Below are positions 1 to 8,789 of a DNA stretch of 64,000 bases, piece by piece (within the stretch, counting starts at the first letter, position 1; the number at the start of each line of letters is the position of its first letter). The stretch is from contig NZ_CALIZG010000013.1 in the NCBI RefSeq assembly GCF_938028775.1, positions 28,012-92,011 of the forward strand, given 5' to 3'. The notes under the pieces were generated by a model. The model did not search any database, was not told the origin of the DNA, and saw only the letters and a program-made list of their open reading frames with translations. Both the position numbers and the translations under genes were made by a program. The stretch is from Mogibacterium diversum_A. GTDB taxonomy: Bacteria; Bacillota; Clostridia; Peptostreptococcales; Anaerovoracaceae.

Positions 1-390
1 GCCAGCTGCCGGTTGGAATGTTACGTGATCCATACCCGTGATTTCACATAAATAGGATTCTAGTGTGTCTATCGCCTCTGTGCAGCCTTCTACTGTTTCA
101 GCTGGCTGAAGAGGGTGGATATTAGTGAATCCTCTGAGCGATGCAACTGCATCATCAATCTTAGGGTTATGCTTCATAGTGCAAGAACCTAGTGGATAGA
201 ATCCGTCGTTAACACCGTGAGCTTCCTTAGCAAGAGCTGTGTAGTGACGCCCCATTTCGTTCTCAGGAACTTCTGGAAGTTTAGGAGCACTAGCTCTCAT
301 CGGAACTTCAGGTAGCGTTACAGGAACGTCGCAAGCAGGGAATAAATCCTGACCTCTGCCAGGAATACTTCTTTCAAATATAAGTTTCAT
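1..390 (-). CDS. gcvPB: Glycine dehydrogenase (decarboxylating) subunit 2, 5' part only
   Basis: N-terminal 130 codons of the P-protein beta subunit, which with GcvPA decarboxylates glycine and loads the aminomethyl group on the lipoyl arm of GcvH. The start MKLIFERSIPG and the stretches LGSCTMKHNPK and FTNIHPLQP are characteristic of the GcvPB N-terminus. The ATG at 388-390 overlaps the gcvPA stop by one base (TAATG), so translation is probably coupled. The gene runs off the left edge at the VTFQPAAG region; the PLP-binding lysine normally lies further on and is not visible here. Last visible gene of the gcvT-gcvH-gcvPA-gcvPB operon. Confidence 0.95.
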   Translation of the reverse strand, partial: MKLIFERSIPGRGQDLFPACDVPVTLPEVPMRASAPKLPEVPENEMGRHYTALAKEAHGVNDGFYPLGSCTMKHNPKIDDAVASLRGFTNIHPLQPAETVEGCTEAIDTLESYLCEITGMDHVTFQPAAG

Positions 391-1715
391 TACTTGCTCA
401 CCCCCTTAACGATTTCAATTACTTCATCCATCTGTTCCTTAGTATTGAGCTCTGTAGCGCACCAGAGAATCTCTGTGTCGCTTAACTTAAGTCCGCCGAG
501 GATACCCTTGTCAGCAAGCGCTTTTAGGATAGCGTCTGCATCAGCGCAAACTGTTACGAACTCATGGAAGAATGGCTTATCGAACTTCAGCGAAAGACCT
601 GCGCTTACAAGTCCTTCAGCCAGATAGTGTGCCTTTGATGAGCAAAGCGTTGCAACTTGCTTGATTCCAGCAGGACCAACAGCTGTCATATATACGCCAG
701 CCTTCAGAGCACAGAGTGCCTGGTTGGAGCAAACGTTGCTGCTAGCCTTTTCTCTACGGATGTGCTGTTCTCTGGCCTGTAGAGTTAGCACGAATCCACG
801 CTCGCCACGGGAGTCAACTGTCTCACCGACAAGTCTGCCGACAATCTTACGAGTGTTCTTAGCAGTTGTTGCTAGAATGCCTAGGTAAGGGCCACCATAT
901 GCGAGGCCAAGTCCGAGTGGCTGACCCTCTCCGCAAACGATGTCTGCACCAATCTCGCCAGGAGTCTTCAGAACTCCGAGTGCTATTGGATTAACGCTCA
1001 TGATAAGCTGTGCACCAGCTTCGTGAACTATTTCAGCAATTTCGTCAGCGTCTTCGACAACACCGTAGTAGTTAGGATACTGCATCAGGAAGCAAGCAGC
1101 TGACTTGTCCTCTGCAAGAGTAGCCTTAAGCGCTTCTACATCAGTAACGCCGCCGCACTCGCATGCTGGAACAACCTTTACCTCAGTGTCTCTTCCAAAA
1201 GAGTATGTCCTTATTACTTCAAGAACTCTAGCATCTACAGTTTCCGATACGTAGATAGTGCTACGCTTGCGGTCCTTTGTCATAGCGCATGCTTCTGCAG
1301 CTGCCGAAGCACCGTCATAAAGCGAAGCATTCGACACATCCATGCCAGTAAGTTCACATATCATAGTCTGATACTCGAAAATCGACTGAAGTATACCCTG
1401 GCTGATCTCGGCCTGATAAGGGGTATAAGCAGTGATGAACTCCTCTTTGCTTACTACTGCATTAACTGCAGCCGGGATGTAGTGATTGTAAGCACCAGCA
1501 CCGCGGAAAATTGAATCATATACCACGTTGCGGTTTGCCATTTTCTCCATAATTTGAGCAGTTTCCAGCTCTGATTTTCCAGCTGGGATGTTAAGTTCGC
1601 CCTTGATTCTAGCTGCAGCCGGGATGTCCTTAAATAAATCATCCCAATCTTTGTAGCCGATATCGTTTAACATCTGGAGCTGTTCTTCTTTAGTGTTAGG
1701 AATAAATGTACCCAA
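390..1715 (-). CDS. gcvPA: Glycine dehydrogenase (decarboxylating) subunit 1
   Basis: Alpha subunit of the split bacterial P-protein of the glycine cleavage system; 441 aa is the normal length. It begins with the family hallmark FIPNT and contains the YNHYIPAAV and TAYTPYQAEISQG stretches of GcvPA. The start is a TTG (codon at 1713-1715): AGGAGG lies six bases upstream and no ATG occurs until residue 14, well inside the conserved region. It follows gcvH after a 40-bp gap and overlaps gcvPB by one base. Together with gcvPB it forms the PLP-dependent decarboxylase; use in Gly/Ser/C1 metabolism is family knowledge. Confidence 0.95.
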   Translation of the reverse strand: MGTFIPNTKEEQLQMLNDIGYKDWDDLFKDIPAAARIKGELNIPAGKSELETAQIMEKMANRNVVYDSIFRGAGAYNHYIPAAVNAVVSKEEFITAYTPYQAEISQGILQSIFEYQTMICELTGMDVSNASLYDGASAAAEACAMTKDRKRSTIYVSETVDARVLEVIRTYSFGRDTEVKVVPACECGGVTDVEALKATLAEDKSAACFLMQYPNYYGVVEDADEIAEIVHEAGAQLIMSVNPIALGVLKTPGEIGADIVCGEGQPLGLGLAYGGPYLGILATTAKNTRKIVGRLVGETVDSRGERGFVLTLQAREQHIRREKASSNVCSNQALCALKAGVYMTAVGPAGIKQVATLCSSKAHYLAEGLVSAGLSLKFDKPFFHEFVTVCADADAILKALADKGILGGLKLSDTEILWCATELNTKEQMDEVIEIVKGVSK

Positions 1716-1755
1716 TTCGAACCTCCTTGTACGAAAGTGTTAAGGTAAATACGGT

Positions 1756-2127
1756 TTATGCTTCTTCCGACTCTACAAATGCGTCGTATTCGTCTGAGGT
1801 TAGAAGCTCCTCTGTCTCAGCTACATCCTTAACCTTAATTAACCAAGAGCCGTATGGGTCCTCGTTGATTGTCTCAGGTGCATCGAATAGGCTCTCGTTG
1901 ATTTCAGCAACGATTCCTGTAACAGGGGATAGCACGTCGGATACAGCCTTTACAGACTCGATGTCACCAAATGCATCACCAACTGTTACTTCATCGTCAA
2001 CCTCAGGGAGGTTGATAAATACGATGTCACCAAGGCTATGCTGAGCATAGTCAGAGATACCGATAACGCATAGACCGTCTTCTTCAGCGATCCACTCATG
2101 TGACTTTGAATACTTTAAATCTGCCAT
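1756..2127 (-). CDS. gcvH: Glycine cleavage system H protein
   Basis: Small lipoyl carrier protein of 123 aa that shuttles the aminomethyl intermediate between the P, T and L proteins. The lipoylated lysine is K60 in the motif DIESVKAVSD, and the surrounding beta-rich hammerhead (YSKSHEWI near the N-terminus, ISDYAQHSLGDIVF) is typical. The ATG is preceded by AAGGAGAAATAAA. It lies between gcvT and gcvPA on one strand with short gaps, so it is co-transcribed. No lipoate ligase or L-protein is seen in the window; these must be encoded elsewhere or beyond the left edge. Confidence 0.97.
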   Translation of the reverse strand: MADLKYSKSHEWIAEEDGLCVIGISDYAQHSLGDIVFINLPEVDDEVTVGDAFGDIESVKAVSDVLSPVTGIVAEINESLFDAPETINEDPYGSWLIKVKDVAETEELLTSDEYDAFVESEEA

Positions 2128-2193
2128 TTTATTTCTCCTTTTTGTATATATTATTTAGATATAAAATATCATTTTTAGCAAGCACAGATTATC

Positions 2194-3282
2194 TTACTGC
2201 TCTCTCTTATAGAAAGGAAGCTTTACCATCTCAGCGTCAATCTTTCGGCCACGCACGTCTACCTGAACAGGTGCTCCGATTTCACGCTTTGCCGATTCAA
2301 CGATAGCCATTCCGTAAGAGCCGTTTAGATATGGTAGGAATGTTCCAGAAGTGATGTGTCCAATCTTTTCTCCATCTCTATATACATCGCACTCTTCTCT
2401 GATGATTCCGCGGCCGGTAACCTTGATTCCTACTCTTCTCTCTTTGAGTGGAGTTGCAGCTTCAATTGCAGCCTTGCCGATGAAATCAGGCTTATCCATC
2501 TTGATTGCAAAACCAAGACCAGCGATCTTAGGTGATATGTCATCATTCATATCGTGACCGTATAGTGGCATTGCAGCTTCCATACGAAGCGTATCACGAG
2601 CTCCGAGTCCACAAGGAATCAAACCGTCTTCCTTGCCAGCTTCAATGAGAATTTCCCATACATCTGCAGCCTTATCAGCTGGCATATATATTTCAAATCC
2701 ATCTTCGCCTGTATATCCAGTTCTGGAAAGAACGCAAGGAATTCCTTTTATCGAGCCATCGAAATTAGCTGTGTAGTAACCAGCGGGGATGAGCGATGGA
2801 TCAGCAACCTTAGCGAGAATCTCCTCTGCCTTAGGACCCTGTAGAGCGAGCTGTCCCCATTCATCTGAAACGTTTACAACATCGACGCCGTCAATCTTAT
2901 GATCAACCATCCAAGCGAAATCCTTCTCTATATTTGCTGCGTTAACAACAACGAAATAGTCGTCCTCGCCACGCTTGTACACGATTAGGTCATCTACAGT
3001 TCCGCCGTGCTCGTTGCACATTGGGCTGTATCTTGCCTGACCAACTTTGAGGTCGGTGAAATCATTAGTTAGTACATAGTTAAGAAAATCAACAGACTTA
3101 GAACCTCTTACGAGAATCTCACCCATGTGGGATACATCGAATAGACCGCAGGCTGTACGAACTGCCATGTGTTCCTGCTTGATACCTGTCTCATACTGAA
3201 TTGGAAGTAAAAATCCGCCAAAAGGCACGATCTTGCCGCCATATTTAACGTGAGTATCATATAGTGGTGTTTTCTTATCCAT
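2194..3282 (-). CDS. gcvT: Aminomethyltransferase (glycine cleavage T protein)
   Basis: Tetrahydrofolate-dependent T protein, about 362 aa, which transfers the methylene group from the aminomethyl-lipoyl arm to THF. Family signatures seen: TPLYDTHVKYGG at the N-terminus, FDVSHMGEI, RTGYTGEDGFEIY and the C-terminal GHITSGTFLPYL. Two adjacent start candidates exist, TTG at 3283-3285 and ATG at 3280-3282. AGGAGG sits 5 and 8 bases away respectively, so the ATG is preferred. It is the first gene of the gcv operon and has its own promoter 50-80 bases upstream. Confidence 0.96.
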   Translation of the reverse strand: MDKKTPLYDTHVKYGGKIVPFGGFLLPIQYETGIKQEHMAVRTACGLFDVSHMGEILVRGSKSVDFLNYVLTNDFTDLKVGQARYSPMCNEHGGTVDDLIVYKRGEDDYFVVVNAANIEKDFAWMVDHKIDGVDVVNVSDEWGQLALQGPKAEEILAKVADPSLIPAGYYTANFDGSIKGIPCVLSRTGYTGEDGFEIYMPADKAADVWEILIEAGKEDGLIPCGLGARDTLRMEAAMPLYGHDMNDDISPKIAGLGFAIKMDKPDFIGKAAIEAATPLKERRVGIKVTGRGIIREECDVYRDGEKIGHITSGTFLPYLNGSYGMAIVESAKREIGAPVQVDVRGRKIDAEMVKLPFYKREQ

Positions 3283-3332
3283 CAAGACTACCTCCTTGAG
3301 TGTTTTTGATTAGATACATTGAATATACTCAA

Positions 3333-3361
3333 AATATAGCATAGCAAAACATTACAATCAA
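3333..3361 (-). promoter_or_regulatory. Promoter of the gcv operon
   Basis: On the minus strand TTGATT (3361-3356), a 17-bp spacer and TATATT (3338-3333) form a good sigma-A type promoter. The predicted start near 3326 leaves a leader of only about 40 bases before gcvT, too short for a glycine riboswitch. Confidence 0.7.
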
Positions 3362-3366
3362 TGAAC

Positions 3367-3406
3367 AAAAGCACGACATCAAAAGTTTATTTTGTGTCAT
3401 GCTTTT
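3367..3406 (-). terminator. Rho-independent terminator after the cvpA-like gene
   Basis: Arms AAAAGCACGACA (3367-3378) and TGTCATGCTTTT (3395-3406) pair over 12 bp. The one mismatch is a G-U pair only in minus-strand RNA, so it most likely ends transcription of the minus-strand gene at 3420, just before the gcv promoter. Confidence 0.75.
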
Positions 3407-3419
3407 TAATATAGAAATA

Positions 3420-4079
3420 TTAAATATATAACCTGCGCATAAAGTAGATTAATGGGTTTGCATCATAAAGGTATCCTGCGATATACGAGTTGTTTAATTG
3501 TTCGTTTAATGTATGAATATACTGTGGTGCAAACAGCGATGTAAGCGGAAACATGAGGGCAAGGAGCAAAAATATGATGATTGCCCCCTTGATAGAGCCG
3601 AACAGAAGTCCAACGCTTGAGTCCACGGTTCCGAGTAAGTTTTTGCTCTTACGTCCACGCATAATCCTTTTTCTAAGGTGCGAAGAAATAATCCATACAA
3701 CAGACACTATGAGCGAGAAAGAGATAATCGTAATGGAGAGATTTGTAAATCTATTCACGGTCGTAGTAATGCCATCAAGACCAAATGCTTCGAATTTGGT
3801 GCGTATCACTTTAGGGATGAACTGTAGTAAATCCATCTCTTGTCCGTTGAATCTCTTCGTTAGCTTGCCCTTCATAAAATCATCGATAGGGAGTGTAAAG
3901 AGAAGCGATCTAATCCTATCCGTATTCAGGATGCCAATTATGACCCCACCAGAAACCGCAGCTAGTCTGACAAGGGATTCGAGAAACCCTTGCGACTTGC
4001 CACGTAGTGCACATATTAAGAAAATTAATACAATTATAATATCTAATACCATGACTAAATTATCTAACATCTGAGGCAT
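3420..4079 (-). CDS. CvpA family membrane protein
   Basis: Integral membrane protein of about 220 aa with four or so hydrophobic segments. The first, DIIIVLIFLICALRGKSQGF, continues into LVRLAAVSGG, the pattern of the CvpA/colicin V production family. The internal soluble segment (KFEAFGLDGITTTVNRF) and C-terminal membrane segment with LLGTVDSSVGLLFGSIKG also fit. The family's role is unclear; in other bacteria it is linked to envelope functions. The start is uncertain: the frame is open from a TTG at 4106 with no ribosome site. The ATG at 4077-4079 is annotated, but later ATGs (4070, 4052) are equally possible. Single-gene unit ended by its own terminator. Confidence 0.75.
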   Translation of the reverse strand: MPQMLDNLVMVLDIIIVLIFLICALRGKSQGFLESLVRLAAVSGGVIIGILNTDRIRSLLFTLPIDDFMKGKLTKRFNGQEMDLLQFIPKVIRTKFEAFGLDGITTTVNRFTNLSITIISFSLIVSVVWIISSHLRKRIMRGRKSKNLLGTVDSSVGLLFGSIKGAIIIFLLLALMFPLTSLFAPQYIHTLNEQLNNSYIAGYLYDANPLIYFMRRLYI

Positions 4080-4189
4080 ATTATCAATACCACTATTCGT
4101 CACCAAAACGGCACAAATGGGTGCTAGAATGAACTTATTAAATTATTGCTATTATTTAAGCTTATACATTTTATGGTTAGGGGGCTATT

Positions 4190-5980
4190 ATGACAGCAGC
4201 GGCAGAAAGAATTGCTCAGCTAAGAAAGCTTATGGCAGAGCGAGGCATAGACGCATACGTTATCCCAATGGCAGATTTCCACCAGAGCGAGTATGTAGGC
4301 GAACATTTTAAAGCGATTAGATTCGTGACAGGGTTTTCCGGTTCATATGCGACTGTGGCTATTACCAAGGATAAGGCTGGTCTATGGACCGATGGCAGAT
4401 ACTTTACTCAGGTTCTCACAGAATGTGAGGGCAGTGGCATCGAGCTCATGAAGATGTTTGTTGACGATACACCAGGAACTGTTGAGTGGGTTGCACAGCA
4501 AGTCTCTGATGGCGGAAAGGTTGCTTTTGACGGAAGAGTGCTATCGATGGGCGATGGGCAGGCATACGAGGAAGCTTTTGCGGGTAGAAATGTAGAAATT
4601 GATTACGAACAGGCTCTAGTCGAGGAAATTTGGAAAGACAGACCGGGGTTATCCGAAGAGCCAGCATGGTTCCTAGAAGAAAAGTATAGCGGAGAAAGTA
4701 CCGGCAGCAAGCTAAATAGAGTTCGTGAGGAGATGAAGAAGGCTGGAGCAAACATCCATCTGGTTGCATCTCTTGATGATGTAGCATGGCTTCTCAATAT
4801 GCGTGGCAACGATATTGACTTCTTTCCTCTTGTTCTAGCATATGTAATTGTTAGAGAGGATAGTGCGGATTTATATGTTGAAGAGAAAAAGTTAAATGAT
4901 GACCTCCGCAAGATGCTCAAAGAGAACAATGTAAATGTTCATCCGTACAATGATATATATGAGGATGCTAAGAAGGTCGACGCTAGTGCAACAGCGCTGA
5001 TTGACCCTATGAAGATGAATTACGCACTGTATAAGAATCTACCATGTAAGGTCGTTCAAGGGGCAAATCCTACGATACTTATGAAGGCTATCAAGAATGA
5101 AACCGAGATTAAGAATGTCAGAAATGCAGAGCTAAAGGACAGCGTAGCGCTCACAAAGTTCATCTACTGGCTCAAGAATAACTACGACAAGATGAAGATT
5201 ACCGAGCTCAGTGCCTCCGAGAAGCTGACTCAGCTGAGAAGCGAGCAGGAGGGCTATGTTAGGGATTCGTTTGAACCTCTACATGCATTTGGGGCACATG
5301 CTGCGATGATGCACTACTCTCCAACACCAGAGTCGGATGTAGAATTAAAAGGTGGACAGATGCTGCTTTCGGATACAGGTGGTGGATACCTAGAGGGATC
5401 GACAGACATCACTAGAACTACGATTCTTGGATCAATCAGCGATGAGATGAAAAAGTATTACACTGCTGTATATAAATCCATGCAGCACCTATCGGCAGCA
5501 AATTTCCTATATGGAAATCACGGATGGTCACTCGACGTACTCGCTAGACAGCCAATCTGGGATTTGAACAAGGATTTTCAGTGCGGAACTGGACACGGCT
5601 TTGGCTACCTCGGCAGTATTCATGAGCCACCAACAGGATTCCGCTGGTACATAGTTCCTTCCAAGAATGAGCACCATCAGTTTGAAGAGGGCATGATGGT
5701 AACGGACGAACCTGGAATCTATGAAGAGGGTGAGTTCGGAATTCGTATCGAGAACAACTTGCTCACTGTAAAGGGAGAGAAGAATAAGTACGGACAATTT
5801 ATGCACTTCGAGACATTGAATTTTGTACCTATTGATCTAGATGGAATAGATCCAGATGAGCTTACTAGATCCGAGAAGGAATGGCTCAACGAATATCACA
5901 AGGAGTGCTTTGAAAAGCTTTCGCCATATATGAATGATGAAGAGCGTGCTTGGCTCGAGGAATATACGAGAGAGATTTAA
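4190..5980 (+). CDS. pepP: M24 family Xaa-Pro aminopeptidase (aminopeptidase P type)
   Basis: Metallopeptidase of 596 aa that should remove an N-terminal residue preceding proline. It has the long three-domain layout: two creatinase-like N-terminal domains (about residues 1-310) and a C-terminal pitta-bread domain. All dinuclear metal ligands are visible: Asp pair in LLSDTGGGYLEGSTDITRT, His in GTGHGFGYLGSIHE, Glu in TDEPGIYEEG and Glu in GIRIENN. The length and the C-terminal extension match eukaryote-like APP1 more than E. coli PepP. No signal peptide, so cytoplasmic. ATG preceded by TTAGGGGGC. First of three proline-peptide exopeptidase genes in a row. Confidence 0.92.
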   Translation: MTAAAERIAQLRKLMAERGIDAYVIPMADFHQSEYVGEHFKAIRFVTGFSGSYATVAITKDKAGLWTDGRYFTQVLTECEGSGIELMKMFVDDTPGTVEWVAQQVSDGGKVAFDGRVLSMGDGQAYEEAFAGRNVEIDYEQALVEEIWKDRPGLSEEPAWFLEEKYSGESTGSKLNRVREEMKKAGANIHLVASLDDVAWLLNMRGNDIDFFPLVLAYVIVREDSADLYVEEKKLNDDLRKMLKENNVNVHPYNDIYEDAKKVDASATALIDPMKMNYALYKNLPCKVVQGANPTILMKAIKNETEIKNVRNAELKDSVALTKFIYWLKNNYDKMKITELSASEKLTQLRSEQEGYVRDSFEPLHAFGAHAAMMHYSPTPESDVELKGGQMLLSDTGGGYLEGSTDITRTTILGSISDEMKKYYTAVYKSMQHLSAANFLYGNHGWSLDVLARQPIWDLNKDFQCGTGHGFGYLGSIHEPPTGFRWYIVPSKNEHHQFEEGMMVTDEPGIYEEGEFGIRIENNLLTVKGEKNKYGQFMHFETLNFVPIDLDGIDPDELTRSEKEWLNEYHKECFEKLSPYMNDEERAWLEEYTREI

Positions 5981-6122
5981 AGCTTTACGCGAAGAGTAGA
6001 TTTTACATCTTAGTTGATGGGAAAATCTGACAATCGTCAGGACCTTAAGAATTATTTGGGTAATTATTCAGATATTTTGATTAATTTTTGCCAAATGTAT
6101 ATTAAATCATATGGCAGGGATG

Positions 6123-6128
6123 TATAAT
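6123..6128 (+). promoter_or_regulatory. Possible -10 box upstream of the second M24 peptidase
   Basis: A perfect TATAAT lies 51 bases before the start at 6179, in a 198-bp gap with no other feature. No good -35 is found at the right distance, so the second peptidase may have its own weak or activator-dependent promoter. Confidence 0.35.
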
Positions 6129-6178
6129 AAATGTATATTTGTACATGTATGAATGCACAATAGAAATGGAGGAACATT

Positions 6179-7273
6179 ATGCTTAATAAGTCTAAGCTAG
6201 AGAGAGTTGTTGCAAAGATGAAAGAGCAGGATATGCCACAGATGATCATCACTGATCCAGTTAGCATCTTCTATATGCTCGACAAGTGGATTATTCCTGG
6301 TGAGAGAATGCTCGCACTATACATCAATGTAAATGGAGATGTACAGCTTGTACTCAACAAGCTCTTCCCGCAGACAGAAGATCTTGGTGTACCGCTAACA
6401 TATTATGACGATATCGAGGAGCCTGTTGGAATTCTAGCTAAGTTCATTGAGAAGGATAAGACTATTGGTATTGATAAGAACTGGCCAGCAAGATTCCTTC
6501 TTAAGCTTCAGGATTTAGGTGCTGGAAGCAAGTTCGTAAACGGATCTGTAATCGTTGATAAGGTTAGACAGATTAAGGACGAGCATGAGCGTCAGATTAT
6601 GAGAGAGTCTGCAAAGAAGATCGACGAGGTTATGGATAAGCTTATTCCTTGGGTTGCGAAGGGCCTAACAGAGAGAGAGCTAAACGCTAAGTGCGTTGAG
6701 CTCTGCAAGGAAGTTGGATTCCAGGGTCTATCATTCGATCCTATCACAGCATACGGCAAGGGTGGAGCTGACCCACATCACGTAACTGATGATAGCAAGG
6801 GTAAGTATGGAGACTCCGTAGTACTTGATATCGGTGGTATGTGGAATAACTACGCATCCGATACTACAAGAACAGTATTTATCGGAGAGATTAACGACAG
6901 GCAGAGAGAAGTTTATAATGTTGTTCTTGAAGCTAACAAGAGAGGTATCGCTGCTGCTAAGCCTGGCAACAAGATGAGCGATGTCGATAAGGCTGCAAGA
7001 GACTATATCACAGAGAAGGGTTTTGGCGAGTATTTCACACATAGAACTGGTCACTCAATCGGACTTGAGGATCACGAGGTTGGTGACGTATCTCTCGTAA
7101 ATGACGAGATTATCGAGCCAGGACAGTGCTTCTCCGTAGAGCCTGGTATCTATCTATATGATGAAGGAATCGGTGTTCGTATCGAGGACATCCTGTACAT
7201 CACAGAAGATGGATGCGAAGTACTAAACGGATATCCTAAGGAAGAGCCAATCGTTGTTCCTGCGGAGAAATAA
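6179..7273 (+). CDS. pepQ: M24 family Xaa-Pro dipeptidase/aminopeptidase
   Basis: Two-domain (short) M24 peptidase of 364 aa, the size of prolidase PepQ. Metal ligands: two Asp in VLDIGGMWNNYASDTTRT, His in HRTGHSIGLEDHE, Glu in SVEPGIYLY and Glu in GVRIEDI. The N-terminal creatinase-like domain (residues 1-130) and catalytic domain (about 135-364) are both intact. Likely releases proline from X-Pro dipeptides or trims X-Pro N-termini; the sequence alone does not separate these. ATG has AATGGAGGAAC upstream. It is followed after 32 bp by the proline iminopeptidase gene, so a joint role in using proline-rich peptides is inferred. Confidence 0.9.
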   Translation: MLNKSKLERVVAKMKEQDMPQMIITDPVSIFYMLDKWIIPGERMLALYINVNGDVQLVLNKLFPQTEDLGVPLTYYDDIEEPVGILAKFIEKDKTIGIDKNWPARFLLKLQDLGAGSKFVNGSVIVDKVRQIKDEHERQIMRESAKKIDEVMDKLIPWVAKGLTERELNAKCVELCKEVGFQGLSFDPITAYGKGGADPHHVTDDSKGKYGDSVVLDIGGMWNNYASDTTRTVFIGEINDRQREVYNVVLEANKRGIAAAKPGNKMSDVDKAARDYITEKGFGEYFTHRTGHSIGLEDHEVGDVSLVNDEIIEPGQCFSVEPGIYLYDEGIGVRIEDILYITEDGCEVLNGYPKEEPIVVPAEK

Positions 7274-7305
7274 AAATTCAATTAAATAAAGGGAGAGATC
7301 AATTA

Positions 7306-8199
7306 ATGGCAAAGGTTACAGAAGGTTATATGCCTTTTCTCGGTTTCGAAACTTATTACAGAGTCGTAGGCGAGAGAAAAGAAAATGGCAAAGCACCGCT
7401 CATCTGTTTGCACGGTGGACCTGGTTCAACACACAACTACTACGAGGTTCTAGACAATCTCGCAGATGATGATGATCGTCAGATCATCATGTACGACCAG
7501 ATTGGTTGCGGAAATTCATATCTAGATGGTCATAAGGAACTATGGACTCAGGATACGTGGCTAGATGAGCTAGAGGCTCTAAGAGAGCACCTAGGACTAG
7601 ACGAGTGCCATATCATCGGACAGTCATGGGGCGGTATGATGCAGATTGCATATGCTATCGAAAGAAAGCCTAAGGGTGTTAAGTCATTCGTTATTTCCAG
7701 TGGACATCCATCAAGCAGCCTCTGGGAGAAAGAAGGTCTAAGACGTATTAAGATGATGCCTCAGAATATGCAGGATGCAATCAATCACGCACTTGAGACT
7801 GGAGATTTCTCTGGAGAGGCTTATGATGAAGCGGTAGCTGAGTATATGCACAGATACTGTGACTACTGGATTGGTGAAGATGCACCAGAGTGCTGTACAC
7901 GTCCTAAGAAGGCTGGCGGCGAGGCATACCTATACGGATGGGGTCCAAATGAATTCGCCCCTACAGGTTCGCTAAAGGACTTCGAGTATGTTGATAGGCT
8001 AGGCGAGATTAAGATTCCTTCGCTAGTATGCAACGGAATCTCCGATCTCTGCTCACCGTTAATAGCTAAGACTATCGCAGATGGAATTCCAAACTCAGAG
8101 TGGATTCTCTGGGAGAATGCAAGACACACATGCTTCGTAGATAGGCATGATGATTACTGCAAAGTGCTCATCGAGTGGCTCAACAAGTACGACAAGTAA
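7306..8199 (+). CDS. pip: Proline iminopeptidase (alpha/beta hydrolase, S33)
   Basis: Alpha/beta hydrolase of 297 aa. Signatures: oxyanion-hole HGGPGSTHNYY near residue 37, nucleophile elbow GQSWGG (catalytic Ser), Asp in GISDLCSP and His in ENARHTCFVDRHDDY. The HGGPG plus GQSWGG combination is the S33 prolyl/tripeptide aminopeptidase signature; these enzymes release N-terminal proline. Some relatives act as amino acid amidases, so substrate is not certain. The ATG follows AAAGGGAGAGATCAATTA. It lies 32 bp after the M24 gene and the unit ends at the hairpin at 8299-8342. Confidence 0.88.
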   Translation: MAKVTEGYMPFLGFETYYRVVGERKENGKAPLICLHGGPGSTHNYYEVLDNLADDDDRQIIMYDQIGCGNSYLDGHKELWTQDTWLDELEALREHLGLDECHIIGQSWGGMMQIAYAIERKPKGVKSFVISSGHPSSSLWEKEGLRRIKMMPQNMQDAINHALETGDFSGEAYDEAVAEYMHRYCDYWIGEDAPECCTRPKKAGGEAYLYGWGPNEFAPTGSLKDFEYVDRLGEIKIPSLVCNGISDLCSPLIAKTIADGIPNSEWILWENARHTCFVDRHDDYCKVLIEWLNKYDK

Positions 8200-8298
8200 T
8201 CGGCAACCCCGAATTGATTGGTGATTTGTCAGTGTGTAAATAATTGCAAAACAAAAGCGCAGCATTAGAAGATGCAAGTAAGGAATTTTAATGCATTA

Positions 8299-8342
8299 AA
8301 AAAATCGGTATAGTTTCGGAGAAATCCGGCTATGCCGTTTTT
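8299..8342 (+). terminator. Rho-independent terminator after pip
   Basis: Arms AAAATCGGTATAG (8301-8313) and CTATGCCGTTTTT (8330-8342), with an inner CGGA/TCCG pairing and a T run. Ends the peptidase unit before the cassette; the A run on the left means it could work on both strands. Confidence 0.75.
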
Positions 8343-8498
8343 CTTTGCTTGTAGTCAGGTAACTGCATCAATGCAGTTATAGACGATTCGGATTCTCTTA
8401 TCCACTGGTGATTAGGAGATTGTTTGACGGAGGAAAATAAAAAATCCTCCAACAAAAATGTCTTGAAGGAATGGATGCTATAAAATTTCATATTTATT

Positions 8499-8507
8499 TG
8501 GTATAAT
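8499..8507 (+). promoter_or_regulatory. Extended -10 promoter of the restriction cassette
   Basis: TGGTATAAT matches the extended -10 consensus TGnTATAAT, 39 bases before the XRE regulator start. No clear -35 is seen, as is common for extended -10 promoters. Probably drives the regulator and hsd genes together. Confidence 0.55.
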
Positions 8508-8546
8508 AACGCTATATTAATGACCTGGAAACGAAAAGGAGATGAT

Positions 8547-8774
8547 ATGGGTTTTCCTGAAGAAATAAAAAGAATTAGACAGCGTTCATTCCTCACACAG
8601 CAGGATTTCGCAAAGAAAATCGGTGTGGCTTTTTCTACTGTAAATCGTTGGGAGTCAGGACGCGCAAAGCCAAACTTAAAGGCAATGAAAAGCATAAATG
8701 CGTTTTGCTTAGAGAATAACATTCCGTATGAAACGATAGAGGAAGCTTGGCTTAACTACAAAATAGAGAAATAG
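8547..8774 (+). CDS. XRE-family HTH regulator of the restriction cassette
   Basis: DNA-binding protein of 75 aa consisting almost entirely of a Cro/CI-type helix-turn-helix: IKRIRQRSFLTQQDFAKKIG, then VAFSTVNRWESGRAKPN. The ATG at 8547 has AAAGGAG at the right distance; an upstream in-frame ATG at 8520 has no ribosome site and would sit almost on the predicted transcription start. It precedes hsdM by 15 bp. Small XRE proteins at this position act like controller proteins in some restriction-modification systems; that role here is inferred from position. Confidence 0.85.
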   Translation: MGFPEEIKRIRQRSFLTQQDFAKKIGVAFSTVNRWESGRAKPNLKAMKSINAFCLENNIPYETIEEAWLNYKIEK

Positions 8775-8789
8775 AGGAGCAATACTGCT

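Larger units (their letters stand above)
8200..8546 (+). other. 347-bp gap between the peptidase genes and the restriction cassette
   Basis: Holds one terminator hairpin (8299-8342) and a promoter for the following regulator gene (-10 at 8502). No gene is recognised here. It marks the left boundary of the restriction-modification cassette: codon and base usage change on its far side. No direct repeat or tRNA end suggesting an attachment site was found. Confidence 0.6.

Noticed and set aside
3286..3360. Glycine riboswitch in front of gcvT
   Set aside because: The space between promoter and start is too short and lacks the aptamer pattern.
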